Shown: positions 27,442-37,122 of the stretch, in pieces
How the letters are laid out: every line of letters begins with the position of its first letter
Position numbering within the stretch: the stretch's first letter is position 1
Source of the DNA: Lysinibacillus sphaericus
GTDB taxonomy: Bacteria; Bacillota; Bacilli; Bacillales_A; Planococcaceae
Direction of reading: 5' to 3'
Assembly: GCF_006864135.1 (NCBI RefSeq)
Contig: NZ_SADV01000009.1
Span: 62,001 to 126,000 of the forward strand
Length of the DNA: 64,000 bases
Notes under the pieces: generated by a model
Told to the model about the DNA's origin: nothing
Seen by the model: the letters and a program-made list of their open reading frames with translations, nothing else
Database searches by the model: none
Made by a program: the position numbers and the translations under genes

Positions 27442-29337
27442 TTATTTTTTCGCGTAGTATTGTGAAATCCCTTTGTAGATAGAATCAGCAAATAACTCAG
27501 CATATTTATCATTCGTCATTTTACCGCGGTCTTCGCTATTTGTTAGGAAGCCTAGCTCAACTAAGATAGCTGGAATAATCGTGTTGCGAATAACATAGTA
27601 TTGCTGTTCTTTGACACCACGATTTTTCATATTTAAGTTATTAACAATTTGATTATTTACAAATGTCGCAAGATCAATGTCTTCTTGATACATATCACCT
27701 GTTGAAATTGCATAATATGTTTCAGTACCTAGTGCAGCAGTATTTGCTGCTGAGTTAACATGGATACTTACGAAGATTTCACCGTAATTAGCATTTGTAA
27801 AGTCAACGCGGTCTTGTAATGAAGGATACGTATCCCCTGTACGAGTCATATATACCTTCGCACCCGCAGCCTCTAGCTTTTGCTTCACAAGTGTGCCGAC
27901 TTTTAATGTGATAGCTTTTTCGGAATAAGAACCTACAACAGCTCCAGGGTCCTTACCACCATGACCGGGATCAAGAATGATAATTCGATTTTTCAATGGA
28001 TTACCACTTTGATTTAGTAGCTTTAAGTATGATTTATGGACATACCCTTTTTGACCTTGATAAGTAACTTGTGCCCAATAACCGTTAATACTGTTTACTT
28101 GAATATATTCGCCCTTTTTCAGCTTACCTAATACCGTAGAAGTAGAGTTAGCTTCTTTGCGAATATTTAAACTGTCAACCGTCGCTCGACCTAATACATC
28201 ACCAGAAACTGTAGGTGGAGTTGGATCTGGAGTAGAAGGTTGTTCTACTTCAACATCCTCTGTACTATTAGCCACGACATAACCTGGTATACCGTTTACT
28301 ACAGTTAGATGGTAGCCACTTACTGTCTTATAAACTGGTAATTTCGTTTTGCTATTAACTGTTGTTATAACTTTTGAAGAAGAAGTTGGTTTTACGTAAA
28401 CATTTAAATTTTGTGTTGCAGTAACTTGCTTTTGGACATTCCCTAATGCGTTACCGTCAGCATCTAAAAACTGTGCATACGTTTTATGAATATAAGCAAA
28501 TGCACCTTTATAAGTAACCTTTAACCAGTCCCCTTCAACTGCATAGACTGATAGTTTACCACCTTTGTTTACTGTACCTACTATATTAGCAGTAGATGAA
28601 GAATCTTTTGATTTACGAATATTTAATGCGTCAGTTGTTACAGAAACTAAGCCAATGACCTGTTTTGTATCAGGTACACCTACACCTTTAACTGGTAGCT
28701 CTAAACGATACTTTTCACTTTTTGCACGCGCTATAAATAATGCAAACTGCGCACGTGTCACTTTGTTATTTGGATAATAATTTTGACCTGTTCCCTTTGT
28801 AATACCGTTATAGTATATCGTATTCACAAATGTAACATATGGATGAGTAATACCTACATCTACAAAAGGAGAATCGATATTTTGATATTCACTTGTATCA
28901 AGTTTAAAGGCTTTTGTTAATACATAACTCATTTCATCACGAGTTAAAGGCTTATCCGGTAAGAATTGCCCCTGAGTATTTGTTTTAAATAGTCCAAGCT
29001 GTATAGCGCGTTCTACATAGCCCGAAAGCTCTGTGCCTACTGTTACATCAGAGAAGCTTGATTTATTGACAACTAGTGGTTTGTTACCTGAAGCAATTAC
29101 AGCCATCTTGGCAACTTGTCCACGCGTTACGTTATTATAAGGTTTATAATACGTTTTGCCGTTTTCCGTATATCCTTTAATAACACCTAAACTAACTAAA
29201 TAATTAATCTCTTCATAAGCTTCTTGATCTTTAGGAACATCTACAAACCCACCACTTGCTTGGGCACTATGTATTGTAAACATAGAAGCTGATATGAATA
29301 AGACGCATAATATAAGACTGACTTTCTTGAGGTTCAA
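27442..29337 (-). CDS. SLH-anchored N-acetylmuramoyl-L-alanine amidase, paralog 3
   Basis: A 631-residue paralog with the same domain order: signal peptide, SLH x3, SH3-like, Amidase_3. It is more diverged in the SLH and SH3 region (for example VPKDQEAYEEINYL instead of VTNKDDAYEEINYL) but close to paralog 2 in the catalytic domain (LDPGHGGKDPGAV, SEKAITLKVG, SIHVNSAAN, LVELGFLTN). The C-terminus ends YAKK rather than YSKQ. It begins with TTG, read as Met in MNLKKVSL, after a GGGAGG site. It is first in transcription direction of the three. Mosaic similarity suggests gene conversion among the copies. Confidence 0.9.
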   Translation of the reverse strand: MNLKKVSLILCVLFISASMFTIHSAQASGGFVDVPKDQEAYEEINYLVSLGVIKGYTENGKTYYKPYNNVTRGQVAKMAVIASGNKPLVVNKSSFSDVTVGTELSGYVERAIQLGLFKTNTQGQFLPDKPLTRDEMSYVLTKAFKLDTSEYQNIDSPFVDVGITHPYVTFVNTIYYNGITKGTGQNYYPNNKVTRAQFALFIARAKSEKYRLELPVKGVGVPDTKQVIGLVSVTTDALNIRKSKDSSSTANIVGTVNKGGKLSVYAVEGDWLKVTYKGAFAYIHKTYAQFLDADGNALGNVQKQVTATQNLNVYVKPTSSSKVITTVNSKTKLPVYKTVSGYHLTVVNGIPGYVVANSTEDVEVEQPSTPDPTPPTVSGDVLGRATVDSLNIRKEANSTSTVLGKLKKGEYIQVNSINGYWAQVTYQGQKGYVHKSYLKLLNQSGNPLKNRIIILDPGHGGKDPGAVVGSYSEKAITLKVGTLVKQKLEAAGAKVYMTRTGDTYPSLQDRVDFTNANYGEIFVSIHVNSAANTAALGTETYYAISTGDMYQEDIDLATFVNNQIVNNLNMKNRGVKEQQYYVIRNTIIPAILVELGFLTNSEDRGKMTNDKYAELFADSIYKGISQYYAKK

Positions 29338-29465
29338 TGTCTTATTTCCTCCCTTCCTGTTCTCGTGTTCATTTTAGCAAAATTGCACCGACAAAACTAT
29401 CATACGAACATCACTATTCAACTGTTTTATAGGCATCACTCCTATTTTTGTAAATTTCATAAAAA

Positions 29466-29495
29466 GAAGAGAGTCTGCAAGTGCAAACTCTCCTC
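29466..29495 (-). terminator. Probable terminator of the NlpC/P60-SLH gene
   Basis: GAGAGTCTGCA and TGCAAACTCTC form a stem with one mismatch and a two-base loop, about 90 bases beyond the stop of the 29585-30508 gene. Confidence 0.65.
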
Positions 29496-29584
29496 AATTT
29501 ATACATTATATAAAAGAACTTCCTTGCAATGTATTACTTTAAACGTAGCCCTTGTCTAAGTAATACGGAATTTGATTATTATTG

Positions 29585-30508
29585 TTATTTTTGTGCGCGT
29601 TCAATAAATGTTTGAAGTTGAGAAATTTTTAACATCTCATCGTAACCGAAGTTACCATTTCCGTTACCTTCTGTAATACCATTTGAAGAAAGAATTGAAA
29701 TAAATTCATTTGCCCAATGATTTGCAGGAGCATCAGCAAATGTTACAACATTGCCTTGTTGCTTTAATCCGAAGGCCTGTACTAATACTTTCGAGATTTG
29801 AGCACGTGTTATCGGTGAAGATGGATTAAATTTGCCACTACCATCACCAGCAAAGATACCTAACTTCGATACAGCAGCAATTGCACCAGCATGTTCATTT
29901 GTTGGCTTTACGTCTGTAAAATTCGTATTTTTATCGGATGTATCCAAGTTAAGTGCTTTAGCAATTTGCACTGCCACTTCAGCACGAGAAGCATAAACTG
30001 TAAAGTCAATCGCAGCTTCCTTTACTTCTTCTTTAACAGCTTCTGCTTGTTCACTATCAAATGTTGCTACACGTTTAGCACCAATGTAACGAGAACCCCA
30101 ATAATAAGGATCATCTACATTTGAGTAACTAACACCTTTACCTGTTTGTGAATGGATCATTTTCCCGTCACCAATGTAAATAGCTACATGCGAAACACCT
30201 TTACCACTAGTATTGAAGAATAGTAAATCTCCAACTTGAAGATCCTTCTTTGCTACCACGGTACCTTGTTGATATTGCGAGCCTGAAGTACGGTTTAATT
30301 CAATACCTAAATCTGCAAAGACTTTAGTTGTATATCCTGAGCAATCGAGCCCTTTAGTAGTTGTACCTCCATAAAGATATGGAACACCTAAATATTTTGA
30401 CGCTGTATCAGTTACATCAGATGTTGTGGCTGCTTCAGCTTTATCTATTTGAGTTGTTGTAAATAACATGAAAGATGCAAAAATCGGTAATAACCATTTC
30501 TTTTTCAT
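29585..30508 (-). CDS. Secreted NlpC/P60 endopeptidase with C-terminal SLH domains
   Basis: A 307-residue precursor. Signal peptide MKKKWLLPIFASFMLF, cleaved near AEAAT. The NlpC/P60 domain (about residues 30-145) has LDCSGYTTKVF with the catalytic cysteine, GVSHVAIYIG with the histidine and MIHSQTGKG. About two and a half SLH units follow (about 165-307). The second is clear (FTDVKPTNEHAGAIAAVSKL and ITRAQISKVL); the last is degenerate (GNFGYDEMLKISQLQ in place of TRAE/TRAQ). The enzyme probably cuts stem peptides. It is separate from the amidase genes, with its own promoter region. The degenerate last SLH may weaken polysaccharide binding. Confidence 0.87.
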   Translation of the reverse strand: MKKKWLLPIFASFMLFTTTQIDKAEAATTSDVTDTASKYLGVPYLYGGTTTKGLDCSGYTTKVFADLGIELNRTSGSQYQQGTVVAKKDLQVGDLLFFNTSGKGVSHVAIYIGDGKMIHSQTGKGVSYSNVDDPYYWGSRYIGAKRVATFDSEQAEAVKEEVKEAAIDFTVYASRAEVAVQIAKALNLDTSDKNTNFTDVKPTNEHAGAIAAVSKLGIFAGDGSGKFNPSSPITRAQISKVLVQAFGLKQQGNVVTFADAPANHWANEFISILSSNGITEGNGNGNFGYDEMLKISQLQTFIERAQK

Positions 30509-30764
30509 ATATTCGGTATACCCCTCTCAGAACTTTTTTTGCCTATAAATAGACTATCATAAAAGATGCTATATTAACTTTTCAATTGTGTAACGGTTTT
30601 TAAAGCACAAAAAAACACTGATATACCAACGTTTCGTGGTTTATCAGCGCTAAAATATGGGTTTTAAATAATGGATAATCGGGATTTTTGTAACATTCCT
30701 GTAATATTCGCTACGCTTTGTCACAATAGATTACAGATTTTAGTTAAATTTCAATTTTTAGGGA

Positions 30765-31073
30765 TCATCACCAAAACGTGTGGTTGATTTCCGTTCCGAC
30801 TGGGCGCTTTGTTGCTGCCGCTTCGCTTTCGCTACAGAAAACATTTGTTGCTGCCGCTACGTTAACACTACGCTTTCGCACAGAAAACATCCGCTGCGCT
30901 GCAGGGTCTCGGGCCAACACGATGTTGGTCACGAAGGCGTTATCACAGGATGTGATGCTTTTAGCCTTCGTTCCTCTATTGCTGATCCCCGAGGAGTCGC
31001 CCAGTCTCCACTCCAATCAACTATTTACATAGTAGATGTTTTAACAAAAGTCATCCACAACTTTTGGTGATGA
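30765..31073. mobile_element. MITE-like element 2 (309 bp, terminal inverted repeats)
   Basis: Same 12-base ends as element 1: TCATCACCAAAA on the left and TTTTGGTGATGA on the right. The outer ~30 bases and the right third (GATCCCCGAGGAGTCGCCCAG) match closely; the centre differs by insertion/deletion, with an extra ~60 bases between about 30911 and 30980. No credible gene lies inside. It sits in the ~990-base non-coding region between the NlpC/P60-SLH and CAP genes. Confidence 0.75.
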
Positions 31074-31179
31074 ACCATTTTTAGTTGTTAAATATGCGCA
31101 TTTCCGATTCAATTTTCCGTTTTATGATGTAGGGCCCGTGCGGTATTTAATTACCTTTCACGGGTAATTCTTTTGCTTT

Positions 31180-31490
31180 GCGCGGGGATTTGCCTATGCT
31201 TTGCGACGATTCGCCTTTGCTCCGCAAGTATTGGCTTATGTTGGAATTGGCCGCTAAAAGTGTGAGTTGCGCCGCTAAAACCCGAAATTCCGCCGCTAAC
31301 CAAGCAAGGAACGCCACTAAAACTTGAAATTCCGCCGCTAATTGGCCTATGCCCCACGAGTATTTGCCTATGCTCCACAGGGATTCGCCTTTGCTCCGCA
31401 AGTATCTGCCATTCTTTGCTCCGAGGGTATTCTCATGCTTCACGCGAGTCCCTTCTTCGCTTCATGGGACAGGTCATTCCCTCATCCCGC
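31180..31490 (+). repeat. 21-bp-period array C (GCCTWTGCTCC and GCCGCTAAA words)
   Basis: The outer parts repeat TTYGCCTWTGCTCCRCRRG-like units (GCCTTTGCTCCGCAAGTA, GCCTATGCTCCACAGGGA), mostly 21 bases apart. The centre (about 31251-31342) holds GCCGCTAAAA units as in array B. It ends about ten bases before the stop of the CAP gene. Open frames across it are artefacts of the period. Confidence 0.85.
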
Positions 31491-31498
31491 CGCACATT

Positions 31499-32581
31499 CT
31501 ATTGACTAGAAAATAACTGCACCCAATAGTAATATCCATTGCTATCAACTGCAATTGCTACCCCGGTATTTGTGTAATTTTCTCGTAAAATATTTTCACG
31601 ATGTGCCGGTGAAGCCATCCATGCTTTGACGGCAGCTTCGGGTGTTGGAATTTTTCTTCCTATATTCTCTCCTAAGCTCGTGTATGGATAATCGAATAAT
31701 GTTGCCAAATCCCAGGGCATACCGTAGTAAGGGGATTCGTGCTCAAAATAATGTCGATTCACCATATCCTGTGCCTTAATAACGGCAATTTGTGTTAAAG
31801 CTGCATCATAGTTAAGGGAGGGTAGCTTTCTTTTTTGTCGTTCGACGTTGACTAAACGTATTACATCATTAGACATGGTTGGTGAAAAACATTTTGTCGG
31901 AATATAAGACTTGGATAAATAATCGTAGGCTACCTCGAGATTTGTTACCTTCGTTGAAAAGTCGAGACTTCTTTCAACCAAAGAAGCAAATTGCGCACGT
32001 GTTACCAATCGATTTGGTGCAAATTGCTGTGCGTTAATCCCTTTAATAACACCCACATCTGCAAGTGATTCAATATAGTCTTTTGCCCAATGTCCCTCCT
32101 TAACATCGCTAAACTTACTATGATTTTGAGAATCGACTTCAATTTGATACGCGAGTATTAACATTTTGGCAATTTGTGCACGTTGTAAAGGTGCATCAGG
32201 GTTGAAGCAATCACCATTTTGTAATATCTTTAATTCCACTAAGGCACAAATTTCTTTATAGTACGGATGATTATCCGATAAGTCCGTAAAATTAGGAGTG
32301 TAATCGGTATCCAGTTTTAGCTTCATGGAACGAGCAATTGCAGCGGCAGCCTCTGCCCTAGTAATCGGTTGTTCTGGTCTAAAGAAGCCATCCTGATAAT
32401 TTGTCATATAATGCTTTTCTAGCATATGTTCTATTGAGCTTTTTGCCCAATGTGATTGTGAAACATCTTTTGCAATATTAGCTGCCAATACTTCTTCAGA
32501 TGTGTTTGTCAGAGGCACAGCATATGATGTAGTCAGCAAAATAAGAGACATACCAACAACACTAGATACTTTTTTAAACAT
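31499..32581 (-). CDS. Secreted CAP/SCP-domain protein with three N-terminal SLH domains
   Basis: A 360-residue precursor. Signal peptide MFKKVSSVVGMSLILL. Three SLH domains (about residues 38-220; SHWAKSSIEHML, then FFRPEQPITRAEAA and NRLVTRAQFASLV). The CAP domain (about 236-357) has IRLVNVERQKRKLPSL, YFEHESPYYGMPWD, SLGENIGRK and the SPAHRENIL motif. AAGGAGGAG precedes the ATG. Bacterial CAP proteins of the YkwD type are exported; their activity is largely unknown. It is probably displayed on the SCWP. Repeat array C begins just beyond the stop. Confidence 0.88.
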   Translation of the reverse strand: MFKKVSSVVGMSLILLTTSYAVPLTNTSEEVLAANIAKDVSQSHWAKSSIEHMLEKHYMTNYQDGFFRPEQPITRAEAAAAIARSMKLKLDTDYTPNFTDLSDNHPYYKEICALVELKILQNGDCFNPDAPLQRAQIAKMLILAYQIEVDSQNHSKFSDVKEGHWAKDYIESLADVGVIKGINAQQFAPNRLVTRAQFASLVERSLDFSTKVTNLEVAYDYLSKSYIPTKCFSPTMSNDVIRLVNVERQKRKLPSLNYDAALTQIAVIKAQDMVNRHYFEHESPYYGMPWDLATLFDYPYTSLGENIGRKIPTPEAAVKAWMASPAHRENILRENYTNTGVAIAVDSNGYYYWVQLFSSQ

Positions 32582-32812
32582 AGCTATCTCCTCCTTCGTT
32601 TAATTATGTATAGTACTCTAATGGCACAAATTTCCCACCATATGTTTTCCTAACGACCAAATTAGGGATCGTATCCAATTCAGTATACTTATGTTTGATT
32701 TCCCTCATGGGGAATAAAAGCACTGTCACCATTCTAATGCAGTTTACACCCAATTTTGATTGATGCGACACCTATATTCCATTATTACCTAATTTTACCT
32801 TTATCGTTTCAA

Positions 32813-32854
32813 AAAAACCACTCTAAGATTGAAAATAACTTAAGAGTGAGTTTT
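32813..32854 (-). terminator. Terminator after the broken SLH-only gene
   Basis: AACCACTCTAAG and CTTAAGAGTGAGTT form an imperfect stem with a minus-strand T-run, just past the stop at 32860. Confidence 0.7.
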
Positions 32855-32859
32855 CTCAT

Positions 32860-33519
32860 TTATTCAACGCTAATAATATAGAAATCGTCTTCAGTTTTTT
32901 GCAAAGTGCGGTATAGGAATAAAGCCATTTGACCGCGTCGAACATCTGTATAAGGTGAAAATGTAGTCGCACTAGTTCCTTGTGTAATCCCATAATTTAA
33001 TAACGTTTGAATATACCTATTAGTTTCATTTTCTTTTGTAAAATCTGAAAAAGGTGCAGATAATGTTGTTGCCTGCTGTAAATTAAAGCCGATTGTCAAT
33101 ATCTTTGCCATTTGACTTCGATTAATAAAATGATCTGGATTATAATTTGTACCTTTTTGAATAATACCCTTTTCAGCAAGCGCGGCAATATGTCCGTAAT
33201 ATTTATGAGAGGTCGGTACATCACTGAAGCCAGGATTTACTACATTTTTTGTCTCCAATTTTAGAGCTTCAGCCAAAAAGTACGCCGCTTCCCCTCGTGT
33301 TAAATTTTGATAAGGACTAAACGTAGTCGATGTTGTCCCAAATACAATTCACTGGCTATATAATTCACTAACTGCCTTGTATAGTTCAACTTCATTTCCG
33401 CTATTTTTTATATCTGTAAATGGCATTGCAGCTGCTTCCGCAGGCATGGCTGCAACACAGGGGACAACTAGTGCCGCGGTTGCAATAGCCCATGTTTTAT
33501 GTACCTTCTTAGTCGCCAA
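32860..33519 (-). pseudogene. SLH-only surface protein interrupted by one in-frame TGA
   Basis: Read from TTG 33519 (GGAAAGGAAG upstream), the frame gives a signal peptide (TKKVHKTWAIATAALVVPCV, cleaved near AEAAA) and the start of a first SLH domain. It meets TGA at 33351-33349 and then continues in the same frame through IVFGTTSTTFSPYQNLTRGE into two further SLH domains, to the stop at 32860. The TGA falls where SLH domains normally have glycine (YSQ-stop-IVFG), consistent with GGA to TGA. Total 219 codons, no other domain. As read it is a nonsense-mutated gene. The stretch from ATG 33276 alone lacks a signal peptide and is unlikely to be a real product. A sequencing error is possible. Confidence 0.85.
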
Positions 33520-33549
33520 TGAACGCTTCCTTTCCTTATTATAAAGAAA

Positions 33550-33574
33550 GAAAAGAGGGACCTGCCCTCTCTCC
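33550..33574 (-). terminator. Probable terminator of the helical-repeat protein gene
   Basis: Short stem AGAGGG/CCCTCT followed on minus by TTTTCTTTC, directly after the stop at 33575. Confidence 0.55.
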
Positions 33575-36532
33575 TTATATTAGACCTAATGTTTTTAAGT
33601 GATCTTGTAAAATACGATAATTATATACTAAATCCTGCTGCTCAAGAGTAAGTGCGTCGTATAGTTTTTGTGCAGCCAGTACTTTCTTTTCAAACGTTTT
33701 AGCGTCTGGGTCCAGCTCACCAATCGCATTCACCACTTTTAACACTGCTGCTACATCTTTTTCTGCTTTCTTTAAAGCATCGTAGTTAAGAACTTGTCCT
33801 TTTACTTTAGAATCTAATGCTTTATATGCAGCAGAAGCATTCGCTACATCTTGAATATATGTGCTAGAAGCCGGATTAAGACCAGCTATAATCCCAACAA
33901 TTTTCTTTACTTCACTCATATTTTTCTCAGCTTCAAGCAAAATATTGTAATTAGATACTCTTTGCTTATCTACAGTACTTAAGCTATCGTAATCTTTTCG
34001 TACAGATTCTATCATACCAAAATACAATTTGTCGCTTGGCTTTAAGGCTGCAATACTTTGATAAACTTTAATAACGTTATCTAATGAAAGAAGTAGCTGC
34101 TCGTTATAAACATATCTACGTTGAGTTGCAGTAAGATTATCATATGCTTTTAACACCTTTTGATATTGGCTGTCCATATTTTTCGATGTCATCAGTTTAT
34201 CAATCTCATTGACAACACTAATGACAGGCTTAATAATTTTTTCTTGCTCTTGCAATGTTTTATAGTTTTCAACCGCATATTGTTGATCTTTTGGTAATGC
34301 ATTATATGCTGCACGTATCTCTTCAATACGTTTAATATATTGATTTGCCGGGACAGTCGGAAGCTCATCAATCATACGCTGTACATTTCCTGCACCTAAG
34401 ATGCTTGCTTCAGCAGCTTGTAATAAATTGTAGTTTGTCACATATTGCTGCATGTCCTTACTTAGAGCATCGTATAGTGCTCGAGCTTGTACTGTATCCG
34501 CATTGAACGTTTTACTAGAAGGCTTTAACTTGCCTATTAATTCAATCACTTTAGCAGCTGGCTCATAGCTTTGTAAAATAGCAATATTTTTGACATATAG
34601 CTTTTGGTCTTTTGTCAGCTTATCGTACGCTTTTCGCGCTGAGTTTACTTGACTGACAAATTTACTTGTGCCCGGCTCTATACCATCGATTTGCACCATA
34701 GTATTTAAAATTGCTTTTACTTCTTTTTCACGATCTGTTAACACCTTCACATTAGAAACAAGCTTTTTCTGTCCTGAATTTAGTTTATCGTAAGCAACGC
34801 GAGCATTCATAAGCTTCGTTAAATAATCTGGATCATTAGGCACTGCCGCATCTATTAATGCAATAACCGTATGTGCAGATTTCAGCTCAGTCTCAGCTGT
34901 GACAAGCTTTTCATAGTTTGTGACAACTTTTTGCTTTTCTGGTGGTAATGCATCGTAATTTTTGCGCGCAGAATCTAAATCATTTAAAAATGTTTTACTT
35001 GTCGGTTTCAATGTTTCAATCAAGCCTATTAATGTAGCAACATCCTCAACTGCTGTTAGCTGATTGTAGTTTGTTACGCGTTTTTGTGAGGCAGAGTCTA
35101 ATGCATTGTATGCCTTACGTGCTGCCAAAACCTTTTTTGTATAATCCTTATTTGCTGGATTTAAAGCTGCAATTGCATTAATAACCTTCACAACATTGGC
35201 ATTATTTTTTTCATAAGTTGTTAATGTCTTGGATTGTGTTACTAATTTTTTCGCATTTTTATCCATCGTTTTATATTCTGCAGACATCGCTGCTACTTTC
35301 CCTACAAACGTAATATCTGGCTCATTGGCTAAAGCGATAACACGATTGTCGAAATCTTTAGCTGTTGTAATATAGCCATTCGCGGTTTGAAGAGCAGGAT
35401 AATTCGTTACAAGTTGTTGCCCGTTAGATGATAGTTTCCCATAATCTGCAGTTAACTGTGTAACTACTTCCGTATATGTTTTTTGCGATGGGTTCAAAGC
35501 CATGATGCGTGTCACAATATCCATCGCCTCTACTTGATCCTTCAACGATTTATAGTTTTTCACATATTCACGTTTTGCAGGATCTAGCTTTAAGTAAGCA
35601 GTATTAGCAGCCTTCGCTTTTGTAGTATAATCCTTTGCAGTTGGGTCTAACTTTTCCACTAGCGCAATTACTTTATCAGCTGTAGATTGGTTGGCTAACA
35701 CTTCTGTATATTTTTTGTATGGTGTAACCGCTGCACTATTTGGATTATGCGCTATAACAATTTTCTTTTGGTCAGCTGTGAGCTTGTTCAGTTCAGTCGT
35801 TATGCCATCTGTAATTTCCTTAATTTTAGTAGCATCAGAATTTGGATTACTTAGGGTTAATACAAGAGTTTCTAATTGTTTAACTGTTTTGTCTACTACA
35901 GTTGCATCATCAACCATTTTTAAAAGTTTCGCAATATCTGCCCCGTTACTTTTGAAATAAGCAATGAGTGCAGCCCCTTCAAAATCATATTGGAGGGATT
36001 TACCCGTAACATCTTTAACTATAGCTCTAGCCTTATTGTTGGTTGCAGTATTAACAGCACCTTTAAATGTTTGTTGAACATATAAATAAGTTTTATCAGC
36101 ATCCGTTGCACCTAAAAATGTCTGATATCTATTCCATGCATCATTAACATCCTTAATGAAAGTTTTACTAGTATAAGAGATACCCTTCATACTTGTACCA
36201 ATGTTCTTAAGATCGCTTAATAAAATTATTTGTTTTTCTATATAGTTGTATTTAGCTGTAATAAATTCGATTTCATCAATGTCAAAATTATCGCTTAAAA
36301 ATGCTAAATCTCTTTTGGCAGCAGCCATTTCTGTCGTTGTCGATTTTTCAGATAGTTTTCCATATTGTGCAATAGTTTGTGATTTAGCGTTTGCATTTGT
36401 TGCTGCTATATTCACATTAGCTACTTGATTTTCCTGAGAGATTGTTTGAGGTTGCCCTTCTTGAGCATTGGCAATCGCCGTCGGAGTTAGTAATAGACTT
36501 GTTATTACACCAATCTGTATTTGTTTCTTCAA
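33575..36532 (-). CDS. Secreted protein with about 14 tandem helical repeats, function unknown
   Basis: About 985 residues. The TTG at 36532 (MKKQIQIG...) is preferred over GTG 36541 because AAAGGGTGG sits at normal distance before it. A signal peptide follows, cleaved near ANAQE. From about residue 265 to the end, some 14 units of ~50-75 residues repeat a pattern: a hydrophobic helix with ALNP or LKPSSK, then AYDAL..EQ, V.NY..L..AE. Examples are QKVVTNYEKLVTAE and KQRVSNYNILLEAE. No SLH, LPXTG or LysM anchor is visible. Similar repeats occur in various Firmicutes surface proteins as stalk or spacer regions. A rod-like extracellular protein is likely; attachment and partner are unknown. Confidence 0.82.
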   Translation of the reverse strand: MKKQIQIGVITSLLLTPTAIANAQEGQPQTISQENQVANVNIAATNANAKSQTIAQYGKLSEKSTTTEMAAAKRDLAFLSDNFDIDEIEFITAKYNYIEKQIILLSDLKNIGTSMKGISYTSKTFIKDVNDAWNRYQTFLGATDADKTYLYVQQTFKGAVNTATNNKARAIVKDVTGKSLQYDFEGAALIAYFKSNGADIAKLLKMVDDATVVDKTVKQLETLVLTLSNPNSDATKIKEITDGITTELNKLTADQKKIVIAHNPNSAAVTPYKKYTEVLANQSTADKVIALVEKLDPTAKDYTTKAKAANTAYLKLDPAKREYVKNYKSLKDQVEAMDIVTRIMALNPSQKTYTEVVTQLTADYGKLSSNGQQLVTNYPALQTANGYITTAKDFDNRVIALANEPDITFVGKVAAMSAEYKTMDKNAKKLVTQSKTLTTYEKNNANVVKVINAIAALNPANKDYTKKVLAARKAYNALDSASQKRVTNYNQLTAVEDVATLIGLIETLKPTSKTFLNDLDSARKNYDALPPEKQKVVTNYEKLVTAETELKSAHTVIALIDAAVPNDPDYLTKLMNARVAYDKLNSGQKKLVSNVKVLTDREKEVKAILNTMVQIDGIEPGTSKFVSQVNSARKAYDKLTKDQKLYVKNIAILQSYEPAAKVIELIGKLKPSSKTFNADTVQARALYDALSKDMQQYVTNYNLLQAAEASILGAGNVQRMIDELPTVPANQYIKRIEEIRAAYNALPKDQQYAVENYKTLQEQEKIIKPVISVVNEIDKLMTSKNMDSQYQKVLKAYDNLTATQRRYVYNEQLLLSLDNVIKVYQSIAALKPSDKLYFGMIESVRKDYDSLSTVDKQRVSNYNILLEAEKNMSEVKKIVGIIAGLNPASSTYIQDVANASAAYKALDSKVKGQVLNYDALKKAEKDVAAVLKVVNAIGELDPDAKTFEKKVLAAQKLYDALTLEQQDLVYNYRILQDHLKTLGLI

Positions 36533-36541
36533 AATGCCCAC

Positions 36542-37122
36542 CCTTTCTTTTATATAGGTAAATAGATATGTATCATTTATTTCTAATTTGCTACCTTTTG
36601 TATCGGTGCATTTTATCCTATTTCAAGCTAATCTATTAAAGAAGCTTATCCTCTGCACTAACAGAAATATTTTTTAGATTGAATAGTCTTTTTATAGGAA
36701 GTTATTGTTAGGATACTATATAATTGAATTATGTGCATTGTTCTGGAAGAAATTTTGGCAAAAGATGACTAATTGCGAGTAAAAATGCTATAGACTTTAG
36801 ACGAACAAATTTACTACATAAAAGAATATGTGCCGCTGACGACAGTTATCGTGTAAAAACGAAGCTTAGAGGAAACAGCGCTCGTCTGTTGAAAGCGCTA
36901 CTCTATATATACTTGCACCTTATATTTTCCAGAAAATATTTTGTTGAAAACATTACTCAAACTAGCGAATAAAAGCTTTGTATAATTGTCTAAAATAACG
37001 ATTAAATTTTCTCTTTTTCGAGGGAAATCCATGAAAAACTCAGCATTTCTACTATATTATTTTCCAGTAATTAGATGTATACTACAACTTTACGATTTAA
37101 TTTACGAGAAAGGGAGCTATAT
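36542..37122. other. Intergenic region without recognised gene
   Basis: About 580 AT-rich bases between the divergent repeat-protein gene and the membrane-protein operon. It must hold both promoters, but I cannot assign them with confidence. A GC-richer patch at about 36830-36900 (AGCGCT twice) is not a clear hairpin. I see no reading frame with a ribosome-binding site. Confidence 0.5.

Noticed and set aside
30768..31070. Open frames inside MITE-like element 2
   Set aside because: They span both terminal repeats, with no start signals or protein family resemblance.
31147..31443. Open frames on minus across array C
   Set aside because: No ribosome-binding site, product is repeat-derived, and it overlaps the array entirely.
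36830..36900. Possible riboswitch or small RNA in the gap before the membrane-protein operon
   Set aside because: The GC-richer patch does not fold into a convincing hairpin by eye and matches no class I know.
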